A DNA stretch of 64,000 nucleotides from Vreelandella andesensis (GTDB taxonomy: Bacteria; Pseudomonadota; Gammaproteobacteria; Pseudomonadales; Halomonadaceae). Position 1 is the first letter of the stretch. Each line of letters opens with the position of its first letter. The notes beneath the pieces are model-generated. The model was not told the origin of the DNA. It was given only the letters and a program-made list of their open reading frames with translations, and ran no database searches. The stretch covers positions 156,341 to 220,340 of the forward strand of contig NZ_RZHG01000030.1 in the NCBI RefSeq assembly GCF_003989795.1. Reading direction: 5' to 3'. This document shows positions 1 through 9,983 of this stretch, piece by piece. The position numbers and the translations under genes were made by a program.

Positions 1-552
1 GGGACGCCCGCCGACTGTGTTTACCTTGGCGTGAACGGTGTCTGGGACGAGCGTCCTGACTTAGTGATCTCCGGGATTAATCACGGCAGCAATCTTGGTG
101 ATGACGTACTCTATTCAGGCACCGTGGCGGCTGCCATGGAAGGGCGCAATTTGGGCATGACCGCTATTGCAATGTCGCTGTGCGGTGATCGCTATTTCCC
201 AACTGCGGCTAAAGTAGCGGCCAGTTTAATCGGCGCAGCCGACCAACTGTCGCTGCCACCGCGCACCCTTTTAAATGTCAACGTGCCGGACGTGCCATGG
301 GAAGAGATTAAAGGCGTCAGAGTGACCCGCTTAGGCTACCGCGGGCCAGCAGAGAAGCCTGTGCCGGTAAAAGATCCGCGCGGTCGCACGCGCTTCTGGA
401 TAGCGCCCGTTGCGGCGAATGCTGACGATGGCGAGGATACCGACTTTTCTGCGATCGAAGCGGGTTATGTATCAATTACCCCATTACAAACAGACTTGAC
501 GCGCCACCCTGCGCGCAGCGACGTGCAGGACTGGTTGGATGCTTTTGCCTGA
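1..552 (+). CDS. surE: 5'/3'-nucleotidase SurE, 5' end outside window
   Basis: SurE is a divalent-metal-dependent phosphatase that acts on nucleoside monophosphates and is tied to stationary-phase survival. The frame is open from base 1 and reads [13 protein letters not shown], then [12 protein letters not shown] and [12 protein letters not shown], which are the core motifs of the family; the Asn/Gly-rich loop is part of the metal site. About 183 residues are visible, so roughly the first 70 of a typical 250-residue SurE are missing. The gene heads the conserved surE-pcm-nlpD-rpoS order, and its last 14 bases overlap pcm. There is a GTG at 31, but homology begins before it, so it is not the start. 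Confidence 0.95.
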   Translation, partial: GTPADCVYLGVNGVWDERPDLVISGINHGSNLGDDVLYSGTVAAAMEGRNLGMTAIAMSLCGDRYFPTAAKVAASLIGAADQLSLPPRTLLNVNVPDVPWEEIKGVRVTRLGYRGPAEKPVPVKDPRGRTRFWIAPVAANADDGEDTDFSAIEAGYVSITPLQTDLTRHPARSDVQDWLDAFA

Positions 553-1216
553 GCTGTCGCCTAGCGAGCTGCGCGGACGGGGCATGACCTCTCAGCGCAC
601 TCGGGATCGCATGGTAGAGCGGCTTGAGCAGCAAGGTATTCAAGACGCACGGGTGCTCGGTGTTATGGCGGCTGAGCCAAGGCACCTTTTCGTTGATGAG
701 GCGCTGGCCCATCGCGCGTATGAAGATACCGCGCTGCCCATCGGTTTTGGACAGACACTATCGCAACCACTGACGGTTGCCCGCATGACCGAGCTGGTGC
801 TGCGAGCTGATCCAAAGCGCGTGCTTGAAGTAGGGACAGGCTCTGGTTACCAAACGCTGATATTGTCGCGGCTGGTGCCCATGCTTTACTCGGTCGAACG
901 CATTTATGCATTACATCAGCGCGCCGCGCAGCGGCTTCGACGTCTTGATGCGCCAGCGACGCTGGCCGTTGCTGATGGCGGTGAAGGGTGGCAAGAAACA
1001 GCCCCTTTTGACGTGATTTTGTTAACCGCTTGTGCTCAAACGCTGCCAGAAGCTTTATTGGAGCAGCTTAGCCATGACGGTGTTCTGATTGCTCCGTTGG
1101 AAGAGCCTGACGGCAGCCAATGGCTCACTCGAATAAAACGCATGGGTAGTGCTTTTGAAAAGCGTCGGCTTGAACCTGTGCGTTTTGTACCCCTATTGCA
1201 AGGAGTGGTGGATTGA
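539..1216 (+). CDS. pcm: Protein-L-isoaspartate O-methyltransferase
   Basis: Pcm uses SAM to methylate L-isoaspartyl residues in aged proteins and starts their repair in the cytosol. The product is 225 residues. [19 protein letters not shown] matches the substrate-binding segment, and [12 protein letters not shown] is the SAM-binding motif I. The ATG at 539 lies inside the end of surE and is preceded by AGGA at good spacing. A second ATG at 584 aligns with the start of E. coli Pcm, so the first 15 residues may be absent from the real protein. It is translationally coupled to the genes on both sides. Confidence 0.93.
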   Translation: MLLPELSPSELRGRGMTSQRTRDRMVERLEQQGIQDARVLGVMAAEPRHLFVDEALAHRAYEDTALPIGFGQTLSQPLTVARMTELVLRADPKRVLEVGTGSGYQTLILSRLVPMLYSVERIYALHQRAAQRLRRLDAPATLAVADGGEGWQETAPFDVILLTACAQTLPEALLEQLSHDGVLIAPLEEPDGSQWLTRIKRMGSAFEKRRLEPVRFVPLLQGVVD

Positions 1217-2184
1217 AGCGTCGATTTGTAGAGCTGTTTTTAAAAGGCGCAGGAATGGGGGCAGCCGATGCGGTGCCCGGTGTTTCAGGCGGAACAATCG
1301 CATTTATTACCGGTATTTATGAGGAACTCATTAATACCATCAAACAGTTTGGGCCCAGCGCCTTCATCGCTTGGCGTCGTGGCGGCTGGGTGGCGCTGGC
1401 TCAGCATTTGAATTTAACCTTTTTAGTGCCGCTATTACTGGGCGTCGCGGTTAGCCTTTTCAGTGTTGCTCATATAGCGCTTTGGCTAATGGAAGCGTAC
1501 CCGCTATTAATTGAGGGGTTTTTCTTCGGTTTGGTGGCCGCATCAGGGTTTGTGGTAGCTAAAGCGGGAAGAGGTTGGAAGTTTTGGTACTTATTACCCA
1601 TGGTCGGGGGGCTGCTGTTAGCTAAATCGCTGCCTGGTATGATGCCGCTGGTGTTACTTATCGGTAATGAAGCTCTGGTTGTCATGGTCGCTGGCTGTAT
1701 TGCTATTAGCGCCATGCTGTTGCCAGGGGTGTCGGGTAGCTTCTTGCTGCTTACTATGGGACTTTATGGCACCATTTTAGGGGCTATTCGAAGCTTCGAT
1801 ATCGGCATTATTATACTCTTTGGCATGGGATGTGTGATCGGTTTAGCGCTGTTTTCGCGACTACTGTCGTGGCTGTTGCGCCGCCACCATGATTCCACAC
1901 TACAGCTGTTATTAGGGTTTATTGTTGGTTCGTTACCCGTGCTATGGCCGTGGAAAGAGCTACTGCGTTATCAGCTTGGCCCAGACGGACAAATGATCCC
2001 GTTGGCTCATCGTTATTTGTTGCCTGGTGATTATGCGGTACTGTCTGGTGAATCGGCACAAGCGATAGGCGTTGTGGCACTAATGGTGGTTGGCGCACTA
2101 TTGGTGGTGTTATTAAACCGTCGCGCAGTGCATTATGCCGGGCATAGATCAATAGGAAACGCGCGCGACGTTGAAAAGGAGTAG
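1213..2184 (+). CDS. DUF368 family polytopic membrane protein
   Basis: This 323-residue protein has about eight to ten hydrophobic segments and the family signature GAADAVPGVSGGTIAFITGIYE near the N terminus (residues about 16-37). A related motif, LLPGVSGSFLLL, is repeated near residue 170. The two PGVSG half-motifs suggest an inverted-repeat transporter fold. DUF368 proteins have been linked to undecaprenyl phosphate or polyprenyl lipid recycling; that assignment comes from the family and not from this sequence. The TTG start overlaps the pcm stop in the four bases TTGA, and AAGGAG lies just upstream at 1199-1204, so translation is coupled. It sits in the nlpD-rpoS operon. Confidence 0.85.
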   Translation: MKRRFVELFLKGAGMGAADAVPGVSGGTIAFITGIYEELINTIKQFGPSAFIAWRRGGWVALAQHLNLTFLVPLLLGVAVSLFSVAHIALWLMEAYPLLIEGFFFGLVAASGFVVAKAGRGWKFWYLLPMVGGLLLAKSLPGMMPLVLLIGNEALVVMVAGCIAISAMLLPGVSGSFLLLTMGLYGTILGAIRSFDIGIIILFGMGCVIGLALFSRLLSWLLRRHHDSTLQLLLGFIVGSLPVLWPWKELLRYQLGPDGQMIPLAHRYLLPGDYAVLSGESAQAIGVVALMVVGALLVVLLNRRAVHYAGHRSIGNARDVEKE

Positions 2185-2191
2185 GGTTTTC

Positions 2192-3295
2192 ATGCGTAAG
2201 GTTTTCATCATGTCAGTATTGGCGTTAGCTGTCAGTGGCTGCGCCAATCAACAGCAAAACACCCCGCAAGTGCAGGACTTAAGTGAAGCACGCCGCGCGG
2301 TAGCAGACTCACCTCAATATACCGTTAAGGCAGGCGATACTCTTTATGGAATCGCATGGCAGCACAGTCTTGATTATCGCCAGTTAGCGCAAATCAATAA
2401 TATTGAGGCGCCTTATCAAATTCACCCAGGCCAAACCATTGCGCTACGAGACGGGGTGTTGGCATCAAATACCCCGTCGGCAGGCTCCTCTGTTCCAGAA
2501 CGCCCTGCGTCGGGTGCCGTTGCAACAGGGTTGAATCCTCAGGCCACTTCCGTGGCAAGTAACGATCAGCAGCTAGACTGGTTGCTGCCCGATGAGAGTG
2601 CGATTGAGCGTAACCAGCGTTTAACAGCTGAGCGAGCGCAGCGTGCTGAGCAAGCGTCGGTGGAAGCCGCGCAGCAAGTGGCTGAAAGCGTGAGTGTGGC
2701 GAGTGTCGATGCGCCCAGTAGTGAGACGCCCGAAGTGTCTGAGCCAGAGCCCACCAGAGAACCAGAGACGAAGCCTGAACCTAAGCCTGAACCTACCCCG
2801 AAACCTGAGCCTACCCCGGCACCAGAGCCAGAACCAGCGGCAACCACCCCGCCTGTTGAGTCTGCAAAGCCAAGCCAAACCGCTCGCGTTGACCGTTCTT
2901 CACGCACGTTTACACCTGTCGATAATGTTAACTGGCTATGGCCAACGGCAGGACAAGTTGCCGGAGAGTTTGGCCAGGGAGGCTCAATTACCGCCGGGAT
3001 TGATATCGAAGGTCAAAAGGGGCAACCTGTCAAGGCGGCAGGACCAGGCATCGTCGTTTATGCAGGCAGCGGCGTGCGTGGGTACGGTAACCTAATACTA
3101 CTCAAACACAATGACCAGTATCTGAGTGCTTATGCGCATAATGATAGCCTGAGCGTTAAAGAAAATGATGTCGTTGAAGCGGGAGAGGTGATCGCAACGA
3201 TGGGTGATAGTGATGCAGACAGTGTCAAGTTGCATTTTGAGGTGCGTCGTGATGGGCAGCCACAAAACCCCTTGGACTATCTACCCTCTCGTTAA
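2192..3295 (+). CDS. nlpD: Lipoprotein NlpD, LysM and degenerate M23 domain
   Basis: NlpD activates the cell-division amidase AmiC at the outer membrane. The 367-residue product has a lipobox ending LAVSGC (Cys17), a LysM peptidoglycan-binding domain (about 43-87), a proline/glutamate-rich linker with repeated PEPKPEPTP-type units (about 185-225) and an M23-like domain (about 255-365). The first zinc ligand of active M23 enzymes is absent: the sequence reads ITAGIDIEG where a His is expected. The domain is therefore probably non-catalytic, as in E. coli NlpD. The ATG at 2192 was chosen because AAGGAG at 2175-2180 serves it; an in-frame TTG at 2171 lies before that site. The internal rpoS promoter is usually inside this gene. 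Confidence 0.92.
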   Translation: MRKVFIMSVLALAVSGCANQQQNTPQVQDLSEARRAVADSPQYTVKAGDTLYGIAWQHSLDYRQLAQINNIEAPYQIHPGQTIALRDGVLASNTPSAGSSVPERPASGAVATGLNPQATSVASNDQQLDWLLPDESAIERNQRLTAERAQRAEQASVEAAQQVAESVSVASVDAPSSETPEVSEPEPTREPETKPEPKPEPTPKPEPTPAPEPEPAATTPPVESAKPSQTARVDRSSRTFTPVDNVNWLWPTAGQVAGEFGQGGSITAGIDIEGQKGQPVKAAGPGIVVYAGSGVRGYGNLILLKHNDQYLSAYAHNDSLSVKENDVVEAGEVIATMGDSDADSVKLHFEVRRDGQPQNPLDYLPSR

Positions 3296-3457
3296 CACTT
3301 CTGGCATTGTTAAGCGAACCGGTCAGTTAATGTGCTTTGGGGTACCCGGATAGCTAGAGTAAGGCGTCATATAGCAATAACGGTGCAAGTGCACAGGGAG
3401 TGCAGCTACCTTCACTTTTCTAAATGGCGGTTAGGCGAAATAACGGGGGATACTACC

Positions 3458-4429
3458 ATGAGTATGCTGGAGAAGGATCTACAGGAGGTTGACCTGGACG
3501 CTATTGAGGAGGCGCTGGATAGCGCCGATGACGTCACCGCGGAGGAAGATGCTTTTGAAAAAGCGTTGAGCCGTGATGAGCGTCAATCGAGTCAAAGCTC
3601 GGATGCTACACAAATCTATCTCAATGAAATTGGTTTCTCGCCGTTATTAACGCCGGACGAAGAAGTTTTTTATGGCCGTTTAGCACGTAAAGGTGACCCG
3701 CTTGGACGGTCAAGAATGATTGAGTCCAACCTCCGCCTGGTTGTCAAAATTGCCAGACGTTATCTTAATCGGGGGCTAACGCTGCTTGATTTGATTGAAG
3801 AGGGTAACCTTGGGCTGATCCGGGCGGTAGAAAAGTTTGATCCTGAACGAGGGTTTCGTTTTTCTACCTATGCCACATGGTGGATTCGACAAACTATTGA
3901 GCGTGCACTGATGAACCAGACGCGCACCATTCGTTTGCCGATTCACGTGGTTAAAGAGCTGAATATTTATTTGCGCGCAGCGCGTGAGCTGACCCAAAAG
4001 CTTGACCATGAAGCAACCGCAGAAGAGATTGCCGATCATCTCGATAAGCCAGTTGAAACGGTTAAGAAAATGCTTGGGCTCAACGAGCGCGTCTCTTCCG
4101 TAGATTATCCAATGGGTGGCGATAGCGATAAGCCGTTAATCGATACCTTGACTGACGACGAAGTGCTCGGGCCGGAAGCGTGTCTGGTTGATGGTGATGT
4201 GCGTGAGCACGTAGACCACTGGTTGGATGAGCTAAGTGATAAGCAGCGTGAGGTGGTTGTGCGTCGCTTCGGTCTGCGAGGCCATGAAGCCGCCACATTA
4301 GAAGAAGTTGGCGCTGAAATTGGCCTGACCCGAGAGCGTGTTCGGCAAATTCAAGTGGAAGCGCTAAAGAAGCTGCGCCGCTCTTTGGAAAAGCAGGGCC
4401 TTTCGCTCAACGCTATTTTCGAGAGTTAG
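3458..4429 (+). CDS. rpoS: RNA polymerase sigma factor RpoS
   Basis: RpoS directs RNA polymerase to stationary-phase and general-stress promoters, including osmotic-stress genes that matter in a halophile. The product is 323 residues. Region 1.2 begins at [17 protein letters not shown], region 2 contains [20 protein letters not shown] and [18 protein letters not shown], and region 4 has the helix-turn-helix [18 protein letters not shown]. The ATG at 3458 follows GGGGGA at ideal spacing; the open frame extends upstream to 3332 without homology. The 162-bp gap after nlpD may hold a structured 5' leader. A terminator follows at 4496. Confidence 0.97.
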   Translation: MSMLEKDLQEVDLDAIEEALDSADDVTAEEDAFEKALSRDERQSSQSSDATQIYLNEIGFSPLLTPDEEVFYGRLARKGDPLGRSRMIESNLRLVVKIARRYLNRGLTLLDLIEEGNLGLIRAVEKFDPERGFRFSTYATWWIRQTIERALMNQTRTIRLPIHVVKELNIYLRAARELTQKLDHEATAEEIADHLDKPVETVKKMLGLNERVSSVDYPMGGDSDKPLIDTLTDDEVLGPEACLVDGDVREHVDHWLDELSDKQREVVVRRFGLRGHEAATLEEVGAEIGLTRERVRQIQVEALKKLRRSLEKQGLSLNAIFES

Positions 4430-4466
4430 CTGTTTTCGAGAGTTGGCTGTTTTTGAGAGTTAATGG
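4416..4466 (+). repeat. 17-bp tandem repeat, three copies, over rpoS stop
   Basis: Three head-to-tail 17-bp units lie at 4416-4432, 4433-4449 and 4450-4466. The core is TTTTCGAGAGTTAGCTG, with one difference in unit 2 and several in unit 3. The rpoS stop codon TAG lies inside unit 1, so the duplication copied the gene end. Confidence 0.9.
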
Positions 4467-4495
4467 CGGCAAGCTGTGTCGTCATACAGACCCTA

Positions 4496-4529
4496 ACGCA
4501 CCGAGTTAATCGCTCGGTGCGTTGTTTTT
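4496..4529 (+). terminator. Intrinsic terminator of rpoS
   Basis: A perfect 10-bp stem (ACGCACCGAG, 4496-4505, with 4513-4522) closes a 7-base loop and is followed by TGTTTTT. It lies 66 bases after rpoS and before alr. Confidence 0.88.
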
Positions 4530-4584
4530 GACACCCGCTGGTTGATCTACCGATAAACTATTGACTGTGTAAGTGAGAAACGTG

Positions 4585-5685
4585 ATGCGCCCCTTAGTGG
4601 CCCATATTGATTTAGGCGCGCTGCGTCATAACTATCAGCTAGCGTGCCGCTGCGCCCCTCAAAGCCGTTCGGTAGCCGTTATTAAAGCGGATGCTTATGG
4701 TCACGGGGCGCTTGAATGCGCGCGCGCCCTAGAAGCCGATGTGCCTGCATTTGCTGTTGCTTGCATAGAAGAAGCGATTAGCTTGCGTGAAGGGGGCATT
4801 AAAGTGCCCATCGTATTGCTTGAAGGTATTTTTACCGCCGACGAGCTAGCGTTAGTTGATCAATACAACTTCTGGATCAGCGTTCACACTGAGTGGCAAG
4901 TGGCTGCCTTGTTAGCTTTTTCACCCCGTCAGCCTATCCCGGTATGGATGAAAGTCGATTCAGGTATGCATCGTTTAGGCTTTTCCCTAGATGAAGCGCC
5001 TGATGTTTGGCAGCGATTAGTCAACGCGCCACAGGTAACCGCGCTGCATTTGATGAGCCACTTTGCGACGGCAGATGCTCGCGAGGGGAGCTACTTTAAT
5101 CAGCAAATGACCGCCTTAACGACCTTGGCGGAATCGCTGGATGCGCCTCTATGTTTAGCCAACTCTCCGGCAACACTGGCATGGCCAATTGCCCATGGTG
5201 ACTGGAATCGTCCTGGTGTCATGCTGTATGGCAGTGACCCGCTGGAAGAAGCCAATGAGATCACCCGCCAGTTGCGCCCGGTGATGAGCTTACGCTCCGA
5301 AATTATCGCCCTTCGTGAACTTGAGGAAGGCGAACCGGTTGGCTACGGTGGTCGTTGGCGAGCTTCGCGACGCTCTAAAATTGCTGTCGTTGCGGCAGGG
5401 TATGGCGATGGCTATGACCGCCATGCCGTAGACGGTACCCCTGTGTTGGTGAATGGCCAGCGCTGTGCGATTGCCGGCAAGGTCTCAATGGATATGCTAA
5501 CCGTCGATGTCACCGATGTGCCGGAGGCTGTTATCGGTAGCGAGGTCGTGTTGTGGGGATCCGCAAGCAACGGTGTTGTGTTGCCAGTTGATGAGGTGGC
5601 GCGCTACTGCGATACCATCAGCTATACCCTGTTAACGGGAGTGTTGCCAAGAGTGCCGCGTCGCTATCACAGTGCCTTCGCTTAA
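4585..5685 (+). CDS. alr: Alanine racemase
   Basis: The enzyme interconverts L- and D-alanine with PLP and supplies D-Ala for peptidoglycan. The 366-residue product carries the PLP-lysine motif AVIKADAYGHG (Lys34) and the C-terminal catalytic tyrosine region AAGYGDGYDR. The family's (V/P)GYGGRW segment is also present. ATG at 4585 gives the usual N terminus MRPLVAHIDL; GTG codons at 4573 and 4582 are alternatives, and no strong ribosome site separates them. The gene follows the rpoS terminator and probably has its own promoter; the lpxL-like gene starts 12 bp downstream and may be co-transcribed. Confidence 0.94.
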   Translation: MRPLVAHIDLGALRHNYQLACRCAPQSRSVAVIKADAYGHGALECARALEADVPAFAVACIEEAISLREGGIKVPIVLLEGIFTADELALVDQYNFWISVHTEWQVAALLAFSPRQPIPVWMKVDSGMHRLGFSLDEAPDVWQRLVNAPQVTALHLMSHFATADAREGSYFNQQMTALTTLAESLDAPLCLANSPATLAWPIAHGDWNRPGVMLYGSDPLEEANEITRQLRPVMSLRSEIIALRELEEGEPVGYGGRWRASRRSKIAVVAAGYGDGYDRHAVDGTPVLVNGQRCAIAGKVSMDMLTVDVTDVPEAVIGSEVVLWGSASNGVVLPVDEVARYCDTISYTLLTGVLPRVPRRYHSAFA

Positions 5686-5697
5686 ACGGTAATCAGT

Positions 5698-6612
5698 ATG
5701 TCTAAAACCTCCTATCCGCGCTCGTTTGCACACCCGCGCTACTGGCCAACCTGGCTGGCAATAGGCGCGATGTATGTTGTTGCTTGGCTCCCTTGGCGGT
5801 TTACGCTGTGGGTAGGGAAAGTGATTGGTTTGTTAGCATGGCGTTTTATAAAGCGTCGGCGGCACATCACAGAGACAAATATTGCCCTCTGTTTCCCTGA
5901 AAAAAGTGCCGATGAGCAGCACCGGTTAGTAAAAGAGATTTTCATTGCCAATGGAATGGGACTGGTAGAAACCGCCACGGGCTGGTGCAGAAATGCCGAA
6001 AGCTTACGCCACCGTGTGGCCTACCATGGCCAGGAAAACTTAGCGCGCGCCCAGGCTCAAGGCAAAGGCGTGCTGGTTGTGGGGGTGCACTTTTCAACGT
6101 TAGATCTAGGTGGTGCGCTCCATTCGCTATTTTTTTCCGCAGATGCGGTTTATCGGCCACATAACAATCCCTTGTTTGAGCGATTTATGACGCGAGCCCG
6201 TTCGCGTATTTTTGGCCAGGCTATCGACCGCCATGATTTGCGCGGCGTTGTTCGGAGGATCAAAGCAGGCCATATTGTGTGGTACTCGCCTGACCAGGAT
6301 TTTGGCCGCGATGTTAGCGTGTTTGCACCACTGTTTGGCCAGCAAGCAGCGACCATTCGTCTTACCGCTAAGATTGCTCGTTTAACAGGTGCGCCTGTTG
6401 TGCCACTGATGTTTCATCGCAACCCGGATAATCGTAGTTATACTATTGAGTGCTTGCCTGCGTTTGAAAACTTTCCTAGTCGAGATGAGGTAGCCGATGC
6501 TACTCGGGTGAATGAGTTTATCGAACGGGCAATTCGTAAGCATCCTGAGCAGTATCTATGGCTCCATCGGCGGTTTAAAACGCGCCCCGAAGGTGAGTCA
6601 GGTTTCTATTAG
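5698..6612 (+). CDS. lpxL: Lipid A biosynthesis lauroyl acyltransferase (LpxL/HtrB family)
   Basis: This inner-membrane enzyme adds a secondary acyl chain to Kdo2-lipid IVA on the cytoplasmic face. The 304-residue protein has an N-terminal transmembrane segment (about 18-50), the HX4D catalytic motif at His131-Asp136 (HFSTLDL) and downstream family motifs YRPHNNPLFE and WYSPDQDFG. Length and motifs match LpxL; a paralogue such as LpxP or LpxM cannot be fully excluded. It follows alr by 12 bp. The stop lies just before the convergent speD terminator. Confidence 0.9.
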   Translation: MSKTSYPRSFAHPRYWPTWLAIGAMYVVAWLPWRFTLWVGKVIGLLAWRFIKRRRHITETNIALCFPEKSADEQHRLVKEIFIANGMGLVETATGWCRNAESLRHRVAYHGQENLARAQAQGKGVLVVGVHFSTLDLGGALHSLFFSADAVYRPHNNPLFERFMTRARSRIFGQAIDRHDLRGVVRRIKAGHIVWYSPDQDFGRDVSVFAPLFGQQAATIRLTAKIARLTGAPVVPLMFHRNPDNRSYTIECLPAFENFPSRDEVADATRVNEFIERAIRKHPEQYLWLHRRFKTRPEGESGFY

Positions 6613-6637
6613 CGGCTGCCAAGAACCAAGCAGTGAA

Positions 6638-6673
6638 TAAAAAAGCCGCCCTGCGATTGTCGTAGGACGGCTT
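6638..6673 (-). terminator. Intrinsic terminator of speD
   Basis: On the minus strand a 10-bp stem with one mismatch (6664-6673 with 6643-6652) is followed by a run of U residues encoded by the A-tract at 6638-6643. It sits about 20 bases beyond the speD stop. Confidence 0.8.
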
Positions 6674-6693
6674 CTGGTCGATTGGTGTCTAGG

Positions 6694-7488
6694 CTAGTCG
6701 AGATTACGTGAATAGAAAATCTCTAGCATCTCTCTGCGCAACCGACTTTCAATGTCTCGCGCTTCTTCAAATGTAATGTCGCGGCGCGATGTGCCGAACA
6801 AGTAGTTATCAAGCTCGAAGTCTTTCAGCAGCATCTTGGTGTGGAACATGTTTTCTTGATACACGTTCACATCGATCATTTGATAGGCGTGCTTGGTATC
6901 TTCTGCCAGGTAGTCCTGGATCGAGGTAATATCGTGATCGATGAACAGCTTTTTTCCGTCGACGTCGCGAGTAAAACCGCGAACGCGGTAGTCCGTGGTA
7001 ACAATATCAGAGTCAAAACTGTGGATTAGGTAGTTCAGTGCCTTCAACGGGCTGATGTGACCACAGGTTGACACGTCAATATCCAGTCGGAAGGTGCTGA
7101 TACCATTGTCAGGGTGCGACTCAGGATAACTGTGCACCGTCACGTGGCTTTTATCAAGATGCGCCACGACTGTTTCAGGTAGTGGTCCAGGGCCTGGCTC
7201 GGTTTGCTCCGGATTGGATTCATCCAGTTCGTGCTCAGCGATTAGGATCGTAACGCTGGCCCCATGGGGCTCATAGTCTTGACGAGCAATATTGAGCACA
7301 TGAGCGCCGATAATATTGGTGACGTCTTTTAAAATCTGCGTTAAACGTTCGGCGTTGTAAAGCTCATCGATATAGTCGATGTATGCCGCACGTTGCTCTT
7401 CGGTCTTGGCGTAACAGATGTCGTAAATGTTAAAGCTCAACGAGCTAGTCAGGTTGTTAAACCCGTGGAGTCGGAGATTATCTGACAC
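6694..7488 (-). CDS. speD: S-adenosylmethionine decarboxylase proenzyme
   Basis: SpeD decarboxylates SAM to give the aminopropyl donor for spermidine synthesis. The 264-residue product equals the E. coli enzyme in length. The self-cleavage site is visible in [13 protein letters not shown]: cleavage before the Ser (about residue 114) would generate the pyruvoyl cofactor. Catalytic Cys and His are seen in [17 protein letters not shown]. No speE lies beside it. The roughly 250 bp upstream (7489-7737) hold its probable promoter and leader, with a weak -10-like TAATAC on the minus strand near 7626-7631. Confidence 0.95.
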   Translation of the reverse strand: MSDNLRLHGFNNLTSSLSFNIYDICYAKTEEQRAAYIDYIDELYNAERLTQILKDVTNIIGAHVLNIARQDYEPHGASVTILIAEHELDESNPEQTEPGPGPLPETVVAHLDKSHVTVHSYPESHPDNGISTFRLDIDVSTCGHISPLKALNYLIHSFDSDIVTTDYRVRGFTRDVDGKKLFIDHDITSIQDYLAEDTKHAYQMIDVNVYQENMFHTKMLLKDFELDNYLFGTSRRDITFEEARDIESRLRREMLEIFYSRNLD

Positions 7489-7680
7489 GTCCGAACCTCC
7501 CTATGGCAGATGAAGACACCCCGACGAGCCAGCGCCGGAACCGATAAAAACTTGTCACCATGATGCTGTGGTCGCTTTCTGCAAAGCGGCCGTTTGCTAC
7601 GCAGTAGGGGTAAAAACAAGCGAACGTATTATGCCCGCCAAGCGCATGGTATGCATCCAGGCGCGCTAATTTTTTTAATA

Positions 7681-7699
7681 CATGCATTTTTGATGCATG
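7681..7699. repeat. Inverted repeat CATGCAT / ATGCATG
   Basis: A perfect 7-bp inverted repeat with the 5-base loop TTTTG lies between the osmC-like stop and speD. A further GGTATGCATCC lies about 35 bp to the left. It could be a protein-binding site or a weak terminator for the osmC-like gene. No function can be assigned. Confidence 0.5.
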
Positions 7700-7737
7700 C
7701 GTCGTTAATAAACAGGGAAGATGTCGCTCCGAGTAGC

Positions 7738-8157
7738 TCAAGCGTCGACAATCTCAAACGAGTGAGTGATCTCAACGCCGCCTTGGACCAGCATGATAGA
7801 CGCGCTGCAGTACTTTTCTGCGGAGAGCTCAACCGCTCGCTGTACCTGCTTCTCTTTTAAGTTGCGACCAGTCACCACAAAGTGCACGTGGATCTTGGTA
7901 AACACAGAGGGCACTTCATCGGCACGCTCGGCGTCAAGCTCCGCAACACAGTCGGTGACATCGGCACGGGCTTTATCCAGGATATTTAAAATATCAAAGG
8001 CGGTGCAACTGCCCATGCCCATCAATAACATTTCCATGGGGCGGGGGCCGGTATTGCGGCCGCCGTGATCAGGCGGGCCGTCAATAACGACGCTGTGCCC
8101 ACTGCCGGACTCAGCTACAAATTGGCGACCCTCTGTCCATTTTATTCGTGCTTTCAC
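7738..8157 (-). CDS. OsmC/Ohr family protein, YhfA-like
   Basis: This 139-residue protein closely follows the E. coli YhfA pattern: VKWxEG-type start (IKWTEGRQFVAES), PRPMEMLLMGMGSCTAFDI, FVVTGRNL and SAEKYCSASIML. The two cysteines in GSCTAF and EKYCSA match the redox pair of OsmC/Ohr proteins, which reduce organic hydroperoxides. YhfA itself has no firmly established substrate, so I leave the role as a probable peroxide-related or thiol function. It is expected to be a cytosolic dimer. It stands alone, 89 bp upstream of the end of murU on the same strand. Confidence 0.85.
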   Translation of the reverse strand: MKARIKWTEGRQFVAESGSGHSVVIDGPPDHGGRNTGPRPMEMLLMGMGSCTAFDILNILDKARADVTDCVAELDAERADEVPSVFTKIHVHFVVTGRNLKEKQVQRAVELSAEKYCSASIMLVQGGVEITHSFEIVDA

Positions 8158-8246
8158 GTCGCTCTCCTCATCTAAGCACCTATAGGTAGGTCGCGAAGCA
8201 TAACATTTCTAGCGGTAGACGCACTGCTTCATCGTTTGCTGCTCTG

Positions 8247-9913
<1,667 letters not shown>

Positions 9914-9983
9914 GCAAGCTCCTTGCTGGTCGGGCATCATGCGGGCTGTATAATACCGATTATGGATGCCAAGGATAACGAAC

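Noticed and set aside
2566..2907. Minus-strand frames over nlpD
   Set aside because: Gly/Ser-rich translation is the antisense of the PEP repeat in nlpD; no start signal.
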